Shown here: positions 8,857 through 16,755 of the stretch, piece by piece
Layout: each line of letters opens with the position of its first letter
Numbering within the stretch: position 1 is the first letter of the stretch
Assembly: GCF_004402785.1 (NCBI RefSeq)
Contig: NZ_SOFP01000010.1
Span: 104,476-168,475 of the forward strand
DNA from: Cryobacterium algoritolerans
GTDB taxonomy: Bacteria; Actinomycetota; Actinomycetes; Actinomycetales; Microbacteriaceae
Direction of reading: 5' to 3'
DNA: 64,000 nt
Made by a program: the position numbers and the translations under genes
The notes under the pieces: generated by a model
Told to the model about the DNA's origin: nothing
The model's database searches: none
Seen by the model: the letters and a program-made list of their open reading frames with translations, nothing else

Positions 8857-8928
8857 GTTGTGCCGAGCCGGGGAACGTCAGCGCCTGGCTCGCAGCGCCT
8901 GGCCACCAGTGCCCGGCCACCAGTGCCC

Positions 8929-9028
8929 GGGAGCGTCAGTGCTGGGGGAGCGTCAGTGCCCGGGAGCGTCAGTGCTGGGGGAGCGTCAGTGCCCGGGAGC
9001 GTCAGTGCTGGGGGAGCGTCAGTGCCCG
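8929..9028. repeat. 33-bp tandem repeat, three copies, covering the usp stop codon
   Basis: AGTGCTGGGGG recurs at 8938, 8971 and 9004, an exact 33-bp period. Each unit is two related halves (GAGCGTCAGTGCTGGGG and GAGCGTCAGTGCCCGG). The stop of the leftward universal stress protein (9019-9021) lies inside the last copy. The array is therefore 3'-noncoding for that gene and lies between two convergent genes. Confidence 0.85.
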
Positions 9029-9525
9029 GGCCGGGGTCGGGCGACCAGCACGGGGCACTCGGCGAGGCGCACGCACTGGTCGCTCACCGAACCGAGAAGT
9101 AGTCCGGTCAGGCCGCCGCGGCCCCTGGAGCCCACCACGAGCATCCGCGCCTCCCGGGAGACGTCGATCAGGCTCCGCGCGGCACTGGCGTGCACCGCGA
9201 GGTAGTCGACGGCGACGGCCGGGACGGCGGCGACGGCGGCGTGGACATCCTGGACCAGGGCCGCGCGCACCGCGGTGGCATATTCGGGGAACGAGGAGAC
9301 GTAACCGAACTCCCAGTCCGCCGGCCGGGGCGCGGTCTCAATCGACCAGGCGCGCACGATGACGACGGGGGAGTGCAGTTGATCGGCCAGCTCGAGGGCA
9401 GTGGTCAGCGCATGGTCCGCTCCGCTCGAGCCGTCGTGGCCCACCACGATGCTGCCCGCCGGTGCCGGTGCCACGGCGTGATCCGGTTGGGGGGCCGCCG
9501 GGGGAATGGTGCCTTCGGTGCTCAT
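9019..9525 (-). CDS. Universal stress protein (UspA family)
   Basis: This 168-residue single Usp domain starts at ATG 9525, chosen for GGAGAG six bases upstream. The N-terminal strand IVVGHDGSSGADHAL and the C-terminal ATP-binding signature VVGSRGRGGLTGLLLGSVS (G-x2-G-x9-G-S) are intact, placing it with the nucleotide-binding Usp proteins that support survival under stress or stasis. About 25 Ala/Pro-rich residues precede the domain. The final codons fall within a 33-bp tandem repeat. Confidence 0.88.
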   Translation of the reverse strand: MSTEGTIPPAAPQPDHAVAPAPAGSIVVGHDGSSGADHALTTALELADQLHSPVVIVRAWSIETAPRPADWEFGYVSSFPEYATAVRAALVQDVHAAVAAVPAVAVDYLAVHASAARSLIDVSREARMLVVGSRGRGGLTGLLLGSVSDQCVRLAECPVLVARPRPGH

Positions 9526-9641
9526 TGCTGACTCTCCGAACTGGTGCGCGGGTGCGGCAGAATGCGTGCTCTTCACCCCACCCTAGCCACCTTGGTCCCT
9601 CCGGTGGGGCCGAGTGGAGGTCTCCGGCTCCTTGCGGCTCG

Positions 9642-10040
9642 CTAACGCTCCGGTGCGTCGATGATCAGGTTGGTGATGCGCGCCGTGCAGAGCCTGCGGC
9701 CCTGGTCGTCGCTGATGACGATCTCATGCGACGCGATCGTGCGGCCCAGCCGGATGGCCGTGGCCACCCCGGTCACGATGCCCTCCCGCGCCGCGAGGTG
9801 GTGGGTCGCGTTGATGTCGAGGCCGACGGCGCTTCTGCCCGGCCCGGCGTGGATCACGGCGGCCCAGGAGCCGAGCGCCTCGGCGAAGGCGACGGATGCC
9901 CCGCCGTGCAGCAGCCCGAATGACTGCCGGTTGCCCTCCACCGGCATCGTCGCCACAACACGTTCAGCCGACTGCTCGATGATGGTCACGCCCATCTTCA
10001 GGTCGAGTTCGCCGAGGGTGATCTTCCAGCTGTCGTTCAC
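9642..10040 (-). CDS. Hotdog-fold acyl-CoA thioesterase (PaaI-like)
   Basis: This is a 132-residue 4HBT/hotdog protein. The core signature SFGLLHGGASVAFAEALGSW contains the conserved HGG and the catalytic acidic residue (E) of the PaaI-like group. GTG 10040 gives family length. An ATG near 10097 would extend into an inverted repeat and is disfavoured. It hydrolyses acyl-CoAs, probably aromatic ones given its place at the end of the leftward paa gene set. A second, canonical paaI lies at 12.2 kb, so this copy may serve a different CoA ester. Confidence 0.8.
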   Translation of the reverse strand: MNDSWKITLGELDLKMGVTIIEQSAERVVATMPVEGNRQSFGLLHGGASVAFAEALGSWAAVIHAGPGRSAVGLDINATHHLAAREGIVTGVATAIRLGRTIASHEIVISDDQGRRLCTARITNLIIDAPER

Positions 10041-10083
10041 GATTCCAACTTTCTGCGGCGCGAGGCGCGAGGCGTACGAGCGT

Positions 10084-10140
10084 TGAGTTGCGGGCATAGC
10101 ACCTCGCCCGCGCGCGGGAGGGTGCTGTGCCCGCAACTCA
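10084..10140. terminator. Long inverted repeat between tetR and thioesterase genes
   Basis: The 20-nt arms (10084-10103 and 10121-10140) are complementary with a single G-U pair, and the 17-nt interior contains a further palindrome (CCCGCGCGCGGG). It lies downstream of the leftward TetR gene, so it may terminate that transcript. It has no U-run and is unusually long and symmetric, so it may instead be a dispersed palindromic element. Confidence 0.6.
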
Positions 10141-10173
10141 GCCCCCTTCGGTGGTCGGCTCGACCGTGGCACG

Positions 10174-10782
10174 CTATTCCTGAGCAGACACGCGCAGGCC
10201 GTCGAGTGCCACGGCAAGCACGTCGTTGGCGAGCTGGGCGGCATCCTCGGGGCCCTCCGGGCGGTACCACTCGGCGATCGAGTTGACCATGCCGAAGAGC
10301 AGCCGGGTGACGACCCGCGGGTCGATGTCGCCGCGGAGCGAACCCTCGTCGCGCGCTTCGGTGACGAGCGCCGTGACGGCCCGGTCGAAGGCGCGCCGCC
10401 GGGACAGGGCCGAGCGTTCGACATCCGTGTTGCCGCGCACCCGCAGGAGCAGGGTCACGTACGGCAGCCGGTCGGTGAGCACCCGCACCGCTCCGCGCAG
10501 CACCCGGGCGAGGCGGTCGATCGCGGGGCCGACCTCGTCTTTCTCCTCCGTGAGCACGCCCTCGAGTCCATCGAGGGCCTCGGCGAGGGCGAGTTCGAGC
10601 AGCTCATCCTTCGACGTGAAGTGGTGGTAGATCGCCGACTTGGACAGGGCGAGCCGCGTCGCGAGTACGCCCATCGAGGTGGCGTCGTAGCCGAACTCGA
10701 TGAACGCCGCCACCGCTACCTCGAGGATGGCGCGCTGATCGTAGCCGGGACGACCCCGCCGGGTCAGAGCTTGTTCAGACAT
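10174..10782 (-). CDS. TetR/AcrR-family regulator, probably of the paa locus
   Basis: The protein has 202 residues from ATG 10782. The N-terminal HTH (about residues 14-60) ends with the characteristic LALSKSAIYHHFTSKDELL. The C-terminal domain is the ligand-binding half. It lies directly downstream of paaK on the same strand, and TetR regulators that respond to phenylacetyl-CoA (PaaR) are the usual controllers of this pathway in Actinobacteria and Thermus, so that role is likely. Two GTCGAATTCGAC palindromes in its own promoter suggest autoregulation. Confidence 0.85.
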   Translation of the reverse strand: MSEQALTRRGRPGYDQRAILEVAVAAFIEFGYDATSMGVLATRLALSKSAIYHHFTSKDELLELALAEALDGLEGVLTEEKDEVGPAIDRLARVLRGAVRVLTDRLPYVTLLLRVRGNTDVERSALSRRRAFDRAVTALVTEARDEGSLRGDIDPRVVTRLLFGMVNSIAEWYRPEGPEDAAQLANDVLAVALDGLRVSAQE

Positions 10783-10810
10783 TACGGAGAAGTCTCTCAC
10801 GTGCATTCCT

Positions 10811-10822
10811 GTCGAATTCGAC
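10811..10822. promoter_or_regulatory. Palindrome GTCGAATTCGAC, proximal operator candidate of tetR
   Basis: This 12-bp perfect palindrome lies 29 bp upstream of the TetR start codon. The same core recurs at 10884-10895. Centre-to-centre distance is 73 bp, about seven helical turns, which puts both sites on one DNA face. Confidence 0.55.
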
Positions 10823-10881
10823 GGAGATTTTCGTGTTTCGGCGCTCGCAAGCCCTGTTTTGGGTCCATTCGGCCAAAATCA

Positions 10882-10897
10882 CCGTCGAATTCGACGG
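10882..10897. promoter_or_regulatory. Palindrome CCGTCGAATTCGACGG, distal operator candidate of tetR
   Basis: This 16-bp perfect palindrome begins 6 bp beyond the paaK stop codon and shares its 12-bp core with the proximal site. A hairpin without a loop or U-tract is a poor terminator, so protein binding is the better reading. Confidence 0.55.
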
Positions 10898-10902
10898 GGC
10901 CG

Positions 10903-12222
10903 TTACCGCAGGTCGTAGACACGCTTGTGCTTGCCGGTGCTGCGCTCGAGTGTGCCCGGTTCGACGATCAGCACGCTCACGCTCGAACCGATCAGGTCCT
11001 TGATCCGGTGGATCAGCAGCGCACTGGCGATGTCGGAGTCGTCGTCGCTGGCGTGCTCGTGCCGTTCGATCCGAACGGTCAGCTCATCCATCCGGTTCGG
11101 GCGGGTCAGCTCGATCACGAAGTGCGGCGACAGGTGTGGGATGCCGAGCACGATCTCCTCGATCTGGGTCGGGAACAGGTTGACCCCGCGCAGGATGATC
11201 ATGTCGTCGTTGCGGCCGGTGATCTTCTCCATCCGGCGCATGCCCGGCCGGGCGGAGCCGGGCAACAGCCGGGTGAGGTCGCGGGTGCGGTAGCGGATCA
11301 CCGGGAACGCCTCCTTGGTCAGGGAGGTGAAGACGAGCTCGCCCTGCGTTCCGTCGGGGAGCACGAGCCCGGTGTCGCCGTCGATGACCTCGGGCAGAAA
11401 ATTGTCTTCCCAGAGGTGCGGGCCGTCCTTCGTCTCGATGCACTCGTTGCCCACGCCCGGGCCCATCACCTCGCTCAGCCCGTAGATGTCCAGGGCGTCG
11501 AAGTCGAGGCGGTCCTCGAGCTCGCGGCGCATCTGGTTGGTCCACGGCTCCGCGCCGAGCACGCCGGCCTTGAGGCTCGAGCCGCGCGGGTCCATGCCGG
11601 CCGCGACCATCGCATCCGTGATCGTCAAAAGATAGCTGGGGGTGGACATGATGACGTCGGGCTCGAAGTCCTGGATCATCTTGACCTGCTTGTTGGTCTG
11701 GCCGCCGGACATCGGGATGGCGGTGGCGCCGAGCGCCTCGATCCCGGCGTGCGCGCCGAGTCCGCCGGTGAAGAGCCCGTAGCCGTAGGCATTGTGCACT
11801 CGCATGCCCGGCCGCACCCCGGAGGCACGGAGGCTGCGGGCGACGAGCCCGGCCCACATGGCGAGGTCGTTCTTGGTGTAACCGACCACGGTGGGCAGGC
11901 CGGTGGTGCCCGAGGACGTGTGGATACGGGCGACCTGGTCCATCGGCACGGCGAACATGCCAAACGGGTAGGAGACGCGCAGGTCGTCCTTGGTGGTGAA
12001 CGGCAGCAGGTTCACGTCTTCGAGGGTGCGGATGTCGTCGGGGTGCACGCCGGCCGCGTCGAACTTGCGGGTGTACAGGGGCACGTTCTGGTAGGCGAGG
12101 CGCACGGTCTTCTGCAGGCGACGCAGCTGCAGGGCCTGCAACTCGTCCCGCGACATGCGTTCCTCCGGGTCGAGCTCATCGAGGGCGGGGGCGTGCAAGC
12201 GGGTCTTGGTCATCGTTGACAT
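10903..12222 (-). CDS. paaK: Phenylacetate-CoA ligase
   Basis: This 439-residue cytoplasmic enzyme makes phenylacetyl-CoA from phenylacetate, ATP and CoA, the entry step of the pathway. The adenylate-forming P-loop SSGTTGLP is at about residues 103-110. Further conserved blocks are SGGQTNKQ, YGLSEVMGPG, YRTRDLT and the C-terminal GRNDDMIILRGVNLFPTQIE. Length equals the family. It follows paaI by 24 bp on the same strand, and both are read away from the paaA operon from a shared control region. Confidence 0.96.
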   Translation of the reverse strand: MSTMTKTRLHAPALDELDPEERMSRDELQALQLRRLQKTVRLAYQNVPLYTRKFDAAGVHPDDIRTLEDVNLLPFTTKDDLRVSYPFGMFAVPMDQVARIHTSSGTTGLPTVVGYTKNDLAMWAGLVARSLRASGVRPGMRVHNAYGYGLFTGGLGAHAGIEALGATAIPMSGGQTNKQVKMIQDFEPDVIMSTPSYLLTITDAMVAAGMDPRGSSLKAGVLGAEPWTNQMRRELEDRLDFDALDIYGLSEVMGPGVGNECIETKDGPHLWEDNFLPEVIDGDTGLVLPDGTQGELVFTSLTKEAFPVIRYRTRDLTRLLPGSARPGMRRMEKITGRNDDMIILRGVNLFPTQIEEIVLGIPHLSPHFVIELTRPNRMDELTVRIERHEHASDDDSDIASALLIHRIKDLIGSSVSVLIVEPGTLERSTGKHKRVYDLR

Positions 12223-12246
12223 GAGGCCTCCAGGTGGAATGCGAAT

Positions 12247-12681
12247 TTAGAGTGAGGGTGCGGCGGTACCGGGCAGTGGCAGGTTCGTGGTGCGGCTTCG
12301 ACCGCGGAACTCCGCGACCGGCACGTTGTGATCGTTGGTGACGCGCACGTCGTACAGTCCGGAACGTCCGCTTCTGGTGCGCAGCACGGCGGTCGCGGTG
12401 AGGGTCTGCCCGGCGGTCGTCGGCTTGAGGAACGTGATGTCGGCGCCCGACGCGAGCGTGACGTGGTGGTCGTCGTTGCAGGCGATCGCGAACGCCGTGT
12501 CGGCCAGGGCGAAGACGATGCCGCCGTGGGTCACGTCGAACCCGTTCATCATGTCGTTCCGAAGGAGCATGGAGACCACCGCGCGGCCCGGTTCCACCCC
12601 GCGCACAATCATGCCCAGCGCGGCCGATGCCCGGTCATTCTGGATCATGGCTCCATTGGAGGGTGGCGAAGCATCCGTCAT
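12247..12681 (-). CDS. paaI: Hydroxyphenylacetyl-CoA thioesterase PaaI
   Basis: This 144-residue hotdog thioesterase starts at ATG 12681 behind GAGGAG (8 nt). The signature GFDVTHGGIVFALADTAFA carries the HGG and catalytic Asp of PaaI. It hydrolyses ring-hydroxylated phenylacetyl-CoA dead-end products and so frees CoA. It is the first gene of the leftward paaI-paaK unit, divergent from paaA. Length and motif are typical. Confidence 0.92.
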   Translation of the reverse strand: MTDASPPSNGAMIQNDRASAALGMIVRGVEPGRAVVSMLLRNDMMNGFDVTHGGIVFALADTAFAIACNDDHHVTLASGADITFLKPTTAGQTLTATAVLRTRSGRSGLYDVRVTNDHNVPVAEFRGRSRTTNLPLPGTAAPSL

Positions 12682-12722
12682 CTGGTTCTCCTCATTGAGT
12701 TCCGAGTTGCCGCGGCAGGCGG

Positions 12723-12771
12723 TTGCCGGGGTAGTAGGGAAACCATATACTAACTGAACGATCGGTTGGTA
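12723..12771 (+). promoter_or_regulatory. paaA promoter with overlapping TetR-type operator
   Basis: TTGCCG (12723-12728), a 17-bp spacer and TATACT (12746-12751) form a good sigma-70-type promoter for paaA. Immediately downstream, bases 12751-12771 hold the imperfect dyad TAACTGAACGATCGGTTGGTA, built on AACCGAT/ATCGTTC half-sites. It would cover the transcription start and the opposing paaI promoter. Its AACG..CGTT-like core resembles sites described for PaaR-type TetR repressors. Confidence 0.65.
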
Positions 12772-12797
12772 AAAGTTCGCGAAACCAGGAGTCAATG

Positions 12798-13793
12798 ATG
12801 ACAATCCCGCCAGTTCCCTACGACATTGCCCCACGCCCTGCCGCCGGCACTTCGCCGGAAGAGCAGCAGTTCAATGACCTGATCGCCGCCGATTCCCGGA
12901 TCGAGCCGCGCGACTGGATGCCGGAGGCGTACCGAAAGACGCTCGTGCGCCAGATCTCCCAGCACGCGCACTCCGAGATCATCGGGATGCAACCGGAGGG
13001 CAACTGGATCACCAGGGCGCCGAGCCTCAAGCGCAAGGCCATCCTGCTGGCGAAGGTGCAGGACGAGGCCGGCCACGGACTGTACCTCTATTCGGCGGCG
13101 CAGACCCTGGGGATCACCCGCGACGAGATGACGGATGCCCTCATCGCCGGGAAGGCCCGCTACTCCTCGATCTTCAACTACCCGAGCCCGACCTGGGCCG
13201 ACATGGGATCGATCGGCTGGCTCGTCGACGGCGCGGCCATCTGCAACCAGGTGCCGCTCTGCCGGGCCTCCTACGGACCATACGGGCGCGCCATGGTGCG
13301 CATCTGCAAGGAGGAATCGTTCCACCAGCGGCAGGGCTTCGAGATCCTGCTCGAGCTGATGAACGGCACCGATGAACAGAGGGCGATGGCCCAGGAATCG
13401 GTGAACCGCTGGTACTGGCCCGCCCTGCAGATGTTCGGTCCGCCCGACGACGACTCGCCCAACTCGGCCCAGTCGATGAAGTGGAACATCAAGCGGTTCT
13501 CCAACGACGAACTGCGCCAGCGTTTCGTAGGGATGCTGGTACCGCAGGCTGAGGTTCTCGGCGTGACGCTGCCGGATCCCGACCTGCGCTGGAACGAGGA
13601 GAAGGGTGTGTACGACATGGGTGAGATCGACTGGACCGAATTCCACGAGGTGCTCCAGGGCAGGGGGCCGGCGAACGCGCGGCGCCTCCAGCGCCGCCGC
13701 GACGCCCACGAGGCCGGCCGCTGGGTGCGCGAGGCCGCCGCCGCGTATGCCCGCAAACAGGCCGCGAAGCTGACCGAGACGGCGGTCGCCTGA
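12798..13793 (+). CDS. paaA: 1,2-phenylacetyl-CoA epoxidase, catalytic subunit A
   Basis: This 331-residue di-iron subunit, with PaaC and PaaE, inserts oxygen into the ring of phenylacetyl-CoA to give the 1,2-epoxide. Ferritin-like iron ligands are visible as KVQDEAGH (about residue 80) and [10 protein letters not shown] (about 170), the two ExxH motifs. Two ATGs are adjacent (12795 and 12798). The second has the better distance (6 nt) from AGGAG. The stop overlaps the paaB start by 1 bp, and the whole paaABCDE set is coupled. Confidence 0.97.
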   Translation: MTIPPVPYDIAPRPAAGTSPEEQQFNDLIAADSRIEPRDWMPEAYRKTLVRQISQHAHSEIIGMQPEGNWITRAPSLKRKAILLAKVQDEAGHGLYLYSAAQTLGITRDEMTDALIAGKARYSSIFNYPSPTWADMGSIGWLVDGAAICNQVPLCRASYGPYGRAMVRICKEESFHQRQGFEILLELMNGTDEQRAMAQESVNRWYWPALQMFGPPDDDSPNSAQSMKWNIKRFSNDELRQRFVGMLVPQAEVLGVTLPDPDLRWNEEKGVYDMGEIDWTEFHEVLQGRGPANARRLQRRRDAHEAGRWVREAAAAYARKQAAKLTETAVA

Positions 13794-14098
13794 TGAGCGC
13801 GCCCGGTGCATCCGAAAAAGAGGTCTGGCCCCTCTGGGAGGTCTTCGTACGCTCGAGCCGCGGCATCAGCCACACCCACGTCGGCTCGCTGCATGCCCCC
13901 GATGCCGCGCTCGCCGTGCGCAATGCCCGCGATCTCTACACCCGTCGCAACGAGGGCGTCTCGATCTGGGTGGTACCCGCCGAGGCGATCACCACCAGCG
14001 ACCCGGATGCGAAGGGCGCCTTCTTCGAATCGCCCGCCGGCAAGAACTACCGCCACGCAAGCTACTACTCCAAGAGCGAGGGCGTGAAACACCTGTGA
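13793..14098 (+). CDS. paaB: 1,2-phenylacetyl-CoA epoxidase subunit B
   Basis: This 101-residue small subunit begins one base before paaA ends. The conserved VFVRSSRGISHTHVGSLHA and the SIWVVPAEAI segment match PaaB, which bridges PaaAC heterodimers in the multicomponent epoxidase and is required for activity without binding metal. Length is as expected (about 95). Confidence 0.95.
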   Translation: MSAPGASEKEVWPLWEVFVRSSRGISHTHVGSLHAPDAALAVRNARDLYTRRNEGVSIWVVPAEAITTSDPDAKGAFFESPAGKNYRHASYYSKSEGVKHL

Positions 14099-14997
14099 GC
14101 ACCCCGAGCCGCACGGATACCGCCACGGCTGCCGCCGCGGTTGCCGCCACGAACGCCCCGGACCGGGGCCACGACCACAACGAGAACGAAGGTCACGGCC
14201 ACGTCGAGGTCGATGGCGTCCTGCTCTCAGCCGAACTGGTCGAGGGGCCGTCGGTCGCCTCGCACGATGTCGCCGAATACGCGCTCTGGCTGGGCGACGA
14301 TTCCCTCGTCCTCGCCCAGCAGCTGGGCTGGTGGATCTCCCGCGCCCCCGAGCTGGAGGAGGACATCGCCCTGGGCAACATCGCCCTCGACCTGATCGGC
14401 CACGCCCGCTCGCTGCTGCACTACGCCGGCGCGGAATCGAACCGCACCGAAGACGACCTCGCCTACTGGCGCACCGAACCGTCATGGCGCTCAGCGCACC
14501 TGTTCGAGCAGCCGAACGGGGACTTCGCGCACACGATCGCCCGGCAGTTCATCGCCGCGAACTACCTGTTCGAGCTCTACAGCCGGCTGGCCGACTCGGC
14601 CGACGCGACCCTCGCCGCGATCGCCGCCAAGGCGGTCAAGGAGGTCGACTACCACCGTGACCACGCCGCCCAGTGGGTGCTGCGTCTGGCCCTCGGCACC
14701 GAGGAATCCCGGGCCCGGATGATCTGCGGGCTGGGCGACCTCTGGCCGTTCGTCGACGAGCTGTTCGTCGACGAGCCGCTGATCGACCGGCTGGATGGTG
14801 TGGCCGTGCGGCCGTCCACCCTGCGCGCCCCGGCCACGGACGCGATGGCCCCCGTGCTCCGGGAGGCCGAACTCAACGAACCGCGCGGCTTCATCTCCTC
14901 CGGCGGCGGCCGCCGCGGCGACCACTCCGAGAATCTCGGCCCGCTGCTCGCCGAGATGCAGGTGCTGGCGAGGGCGCACCCCGGGGCGTCCTGGTGA
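14095..14997 (+). CDS. paaC: 1,2-phenylacetyl-CoA epoxidase, structural subunit C
   Basis: This 300-residue ferritin-fold subunit pairs with PaaA; PaaC itself is structural. The four-helix core shows DSLVLAQQLGWWISRAPELE, NIALDLIGHARSLLHYAG and VKEVDYHRDHAAQWV. The GTG start overlaps the paaB stop by 4 bp. Ahead of the fold is an unusual Ala/Thr- and His/Asp/Glu-rich extension of about 45 residues (GHDHNENEGHGHVEVDG), absent from most PaaC, which makes the protein longer than the usual 250. Confidence 0.95.
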   Translation: MSTPSRTDTATAAAAVAATNAPDRGHDHNENEGHGHVEVDGVLLSAELVEGPSVASHDVAEYALWLGDDSLVLAQQLGWWISRAPELEEDIALGNIALDLIGHARSLLHYAGAESNRTEDDLAYWRTEPSWRSAHLFEQPNGDFAHTIARQFIAANYLFELYSRLADSADATLAAIAAKAVKEVDYHRDHAAQWVLRLALGTEESRARMICGLGDLWPFVDELFVDEPLIDRLDGVAVRPSTLRAPATDAMAPVLREAELNEPRGFISSGGGRRGDHSENLGPLLAEMQVLARAHPGASW

Positions 14998-15536
14998 CCG
15001 CGGCGAAGGTGGCGCCCGGCACATCCGTCGCCCGCCCGCGGCCGACCGACCTGGCCTCCCAGCGGGCCTGGGACCTGGCCGCGCGGGTCTGCGACCCCGA
15101 GATCCCGGTGCTCACGATCGAAGACCTCGGCGTGCTGCGCTCGGTCGCGGTCGACGGCACGCGAACGACGGTCACGCTGACCCCGACCTACAGCGGATGC
15201 CCCGCCATGGAGGCCATGCGCGACGACGTGCTCACCGTGCTGCGGGGTGCCGGCTACGACGATGTCACCGTTGAGCTCGTTCTCGCCCCCGCCTGGACCA
15301 CCGACTGGATGAGCGAGGAGGGCAAAGCGAAGCTGGTGACCTACGGCATCGCCGCCCCCACCGGGCGTTCCGGTGTTCGGCCGGCCGGCGCCGTGCGCCT
15401 CCAACTGGCGGTCAAGTGCCCGCGCTGCTCCTCTCTGAACACGCGGGAACTCGCCCGCTTCGGCTCGACGTCGTGCAAGGCGCTCTATGAGTGCCGCGAC
15501 TGCCTCGAACCGTTCGACTACTTCAAGGTGTTGTGA
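14994..15536 (+). CDS. paaD: PaaD, Fe-S/iron maturation factor of the epoxidase
   Basis: This 180-residue protein has a DUF59/MIP18-type domain (CDPEIPVLTIEDLGVLRSV, TYSGCPAMEAM; about residues 25-115). A C-terminal zinc-ribbon-like pair CPRC and CRDC (about 142 and 166) follows, as in PaaD. It is thought to help mature the epoxidase, probably the reductase Fe-S cluster. The GTG start overlaps paaC by 4 bp. Confidence 0.93.
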   Translation: MTAAKVAPGTSVARPRPTDLASQRAWDLAARVCDPEIPVLTIEDLGVLRSVAVDGTRTTVTLTPTYSGCPAMEAMRDDVLTVLRGAGYDDVTVELVLAPAWTTDWMSEEGKAKLVTYGIAAPTGRSGVRPAGAVRLQLAVKCPRCSSLNTRELARFGSTSCKALYECRDCLEPFDYFKVL

Positions 15537-15538
15537 CC

Positions 15539-16729
15539 ATGGCCGCACGAAATCTCGGCAGTTCCGATCCAGGCACGACCGTCCTCGACCCGGCTCAGGC
15601 GGACGTGACCGGCGAGGGCACGCCCGGCGCGCCGGCCGGCAAACGGCGCGGCCGGTTCCACACCCTCACCGTCGCGGAGGTGCGACCGCTCACCCAGGAC
15701 AGCGTCGAGGTCACCTTCGCCGTGCCGCCCGAGCTGCACGGGGAGTACGACTACGACCCCGGCCAGCACCTCGCCCTGCGTGCCACCATCGACGGGCGGG
15801 AGCTGCGGCGCAGCTACTCCATCTGCCGGCCGCGCTCCGTGGGCTCGGTGAGCGTCGCCATCAAACGTGACCTCGGCGGCGCCTTCTCCACCTGGGCGAA
15901 CACCGAGTTGCACGCCGGGGACCGGCTCGACGTGATGAGCCCGCAGGGCACCTTCACGACGGCCCTCGACACCCTCGACGACACCCACATCGTCGGCATC
16001 GCGGCCGGGAGCGGCATCACCCCGCTGATGTCGCTCGCTCACACTGTGCTCGAGCGCTCCACAACCTCCCGGTTCACCCTCGTCTACACGAACCGCACCG
16101 CGCTCGACGTCATGTTCCTCGACGAGCTCGCCGACCTCAAGGACAGGTACCCTTCCCGTCTGGCGCTGCACCATGTCCTGTCCCGCCAGACGCGCTCCTC
16201 GGCCCTGCTCTCCGGACGGATCGACGAGGAGAAGCTGCGGCTCATGCTCGCGAGCATCATCCGGCCGGCCGCGGTCGACGAGTGGTTCCTCTGCGGCCCG
16301 TTCGAGCTCGTGCAGCTGTGCCGGGACACGCTGGAGAGCGTCGGCGTCGCGGCGGAGCACATCCGCTTCGAACTGTTCACGACCGGCGAGCCGACCCGCG
16401 CCGGCGGTGACACCGGTCGTCCGGTGATCGTCGGCGCCGGCGACAAGACCTTCGAAATCGAGTTCACCCTCGACGGGGAGAGCGCCACGGTCACGACACC
16501 CGTCAACGCGAAGGAGAGCATCCTGAACGCCGCCCTCCGGGTGCGACCGGACGTGCCGTTCGCCTGCGCCGGGGGAGTGTGCGGCACCTGTCGCGCCAAA
16601 CTGGTCAGCGGCGACGTGACGATGACCGAGAACTACGCGCTCGAGCCGGACGAGATCGCCCGCGGCTACGTGCTCACCTGCCAGTCGCATCCGACGACCG
16701 ACAGGGTCGTCGTCGACTACGACGTCTGA
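15539..16729 (+). CDS. paaE: 1,2-phenylacetyl-CoA epoxidase reductase subunit E
   Basis: This 396-residue NAD(P)H oxidoreductase feeds electrons to PaaA. The order is an FAD-binding domain (RRSYSICRP at about residue 90), a NAD-binding domain (GIAAGSGITPLMSLAH) and a C-terminal plant-type 2Fe-2S domain with CAGGVCGTC and a distant Cys in LTCQS. ATG 15539 is chosen with AAGGTG upstream. A GTG at 15533 would give the 4-bp overlap seen at the other junctions and cannot be excluded. The N-terminal 35 residues are an extension of low conservation. Confidence 0.95.
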   Translation: MAARNLGSSDPGTTVLDPAQADVTGEGTPGAPAGKRRGRFHTLTVAEVRPLTQDSVEVTFAVPPELHGEYDYDPGQHLALRATIDGRELRRSYSICRPRSVGSVSVAIKRDLGGAFSTWANTELHAGDRLDVMSPQGTFTTALDTLDDTHIVGIAAGSGITPLMSLAHTVLERSTTSRFTLVYTNRTALDVMFLDELADLKDRYPSRLALHHVLSRQTRSSALLSGRIDEEKLRLMLASIIRPAAVDEWFLCGPFELVQLCRDTLESVGVAAEHIRFELFTTGEPTRAGGDTGRPVIVGAGDKTFEIEFTLDGESATVTTPVNAKESILNAALRVRPDVPFACAGGVCGTCRAKLVSGDVTMTENYALEPDEIARGYVLTCQSHPTTDRVVVDYDV

Positions 16730-16755
16730 CAACCACCGTTGAGAGGCCACCAGCC

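Noticed and set aside
6515..8920. 801-codon open frame opposite the RNA helicase
   Set aside because: It is a shadow of the helicase and its repeats, with Val/Arg/Gly-rich composition and no ribosome site.
8929..9028. CRISPR array
   Set aside because: There are 33-bp head-to-tail repeats with no spacers, and no cas genes are in the window.
10882..10897. Rho-independent terminator after paaK
   Set aside because: The palindrome has no loop or U-tract and its core is repeated 73 bp away in a promoter, so an operator is the better explanation.
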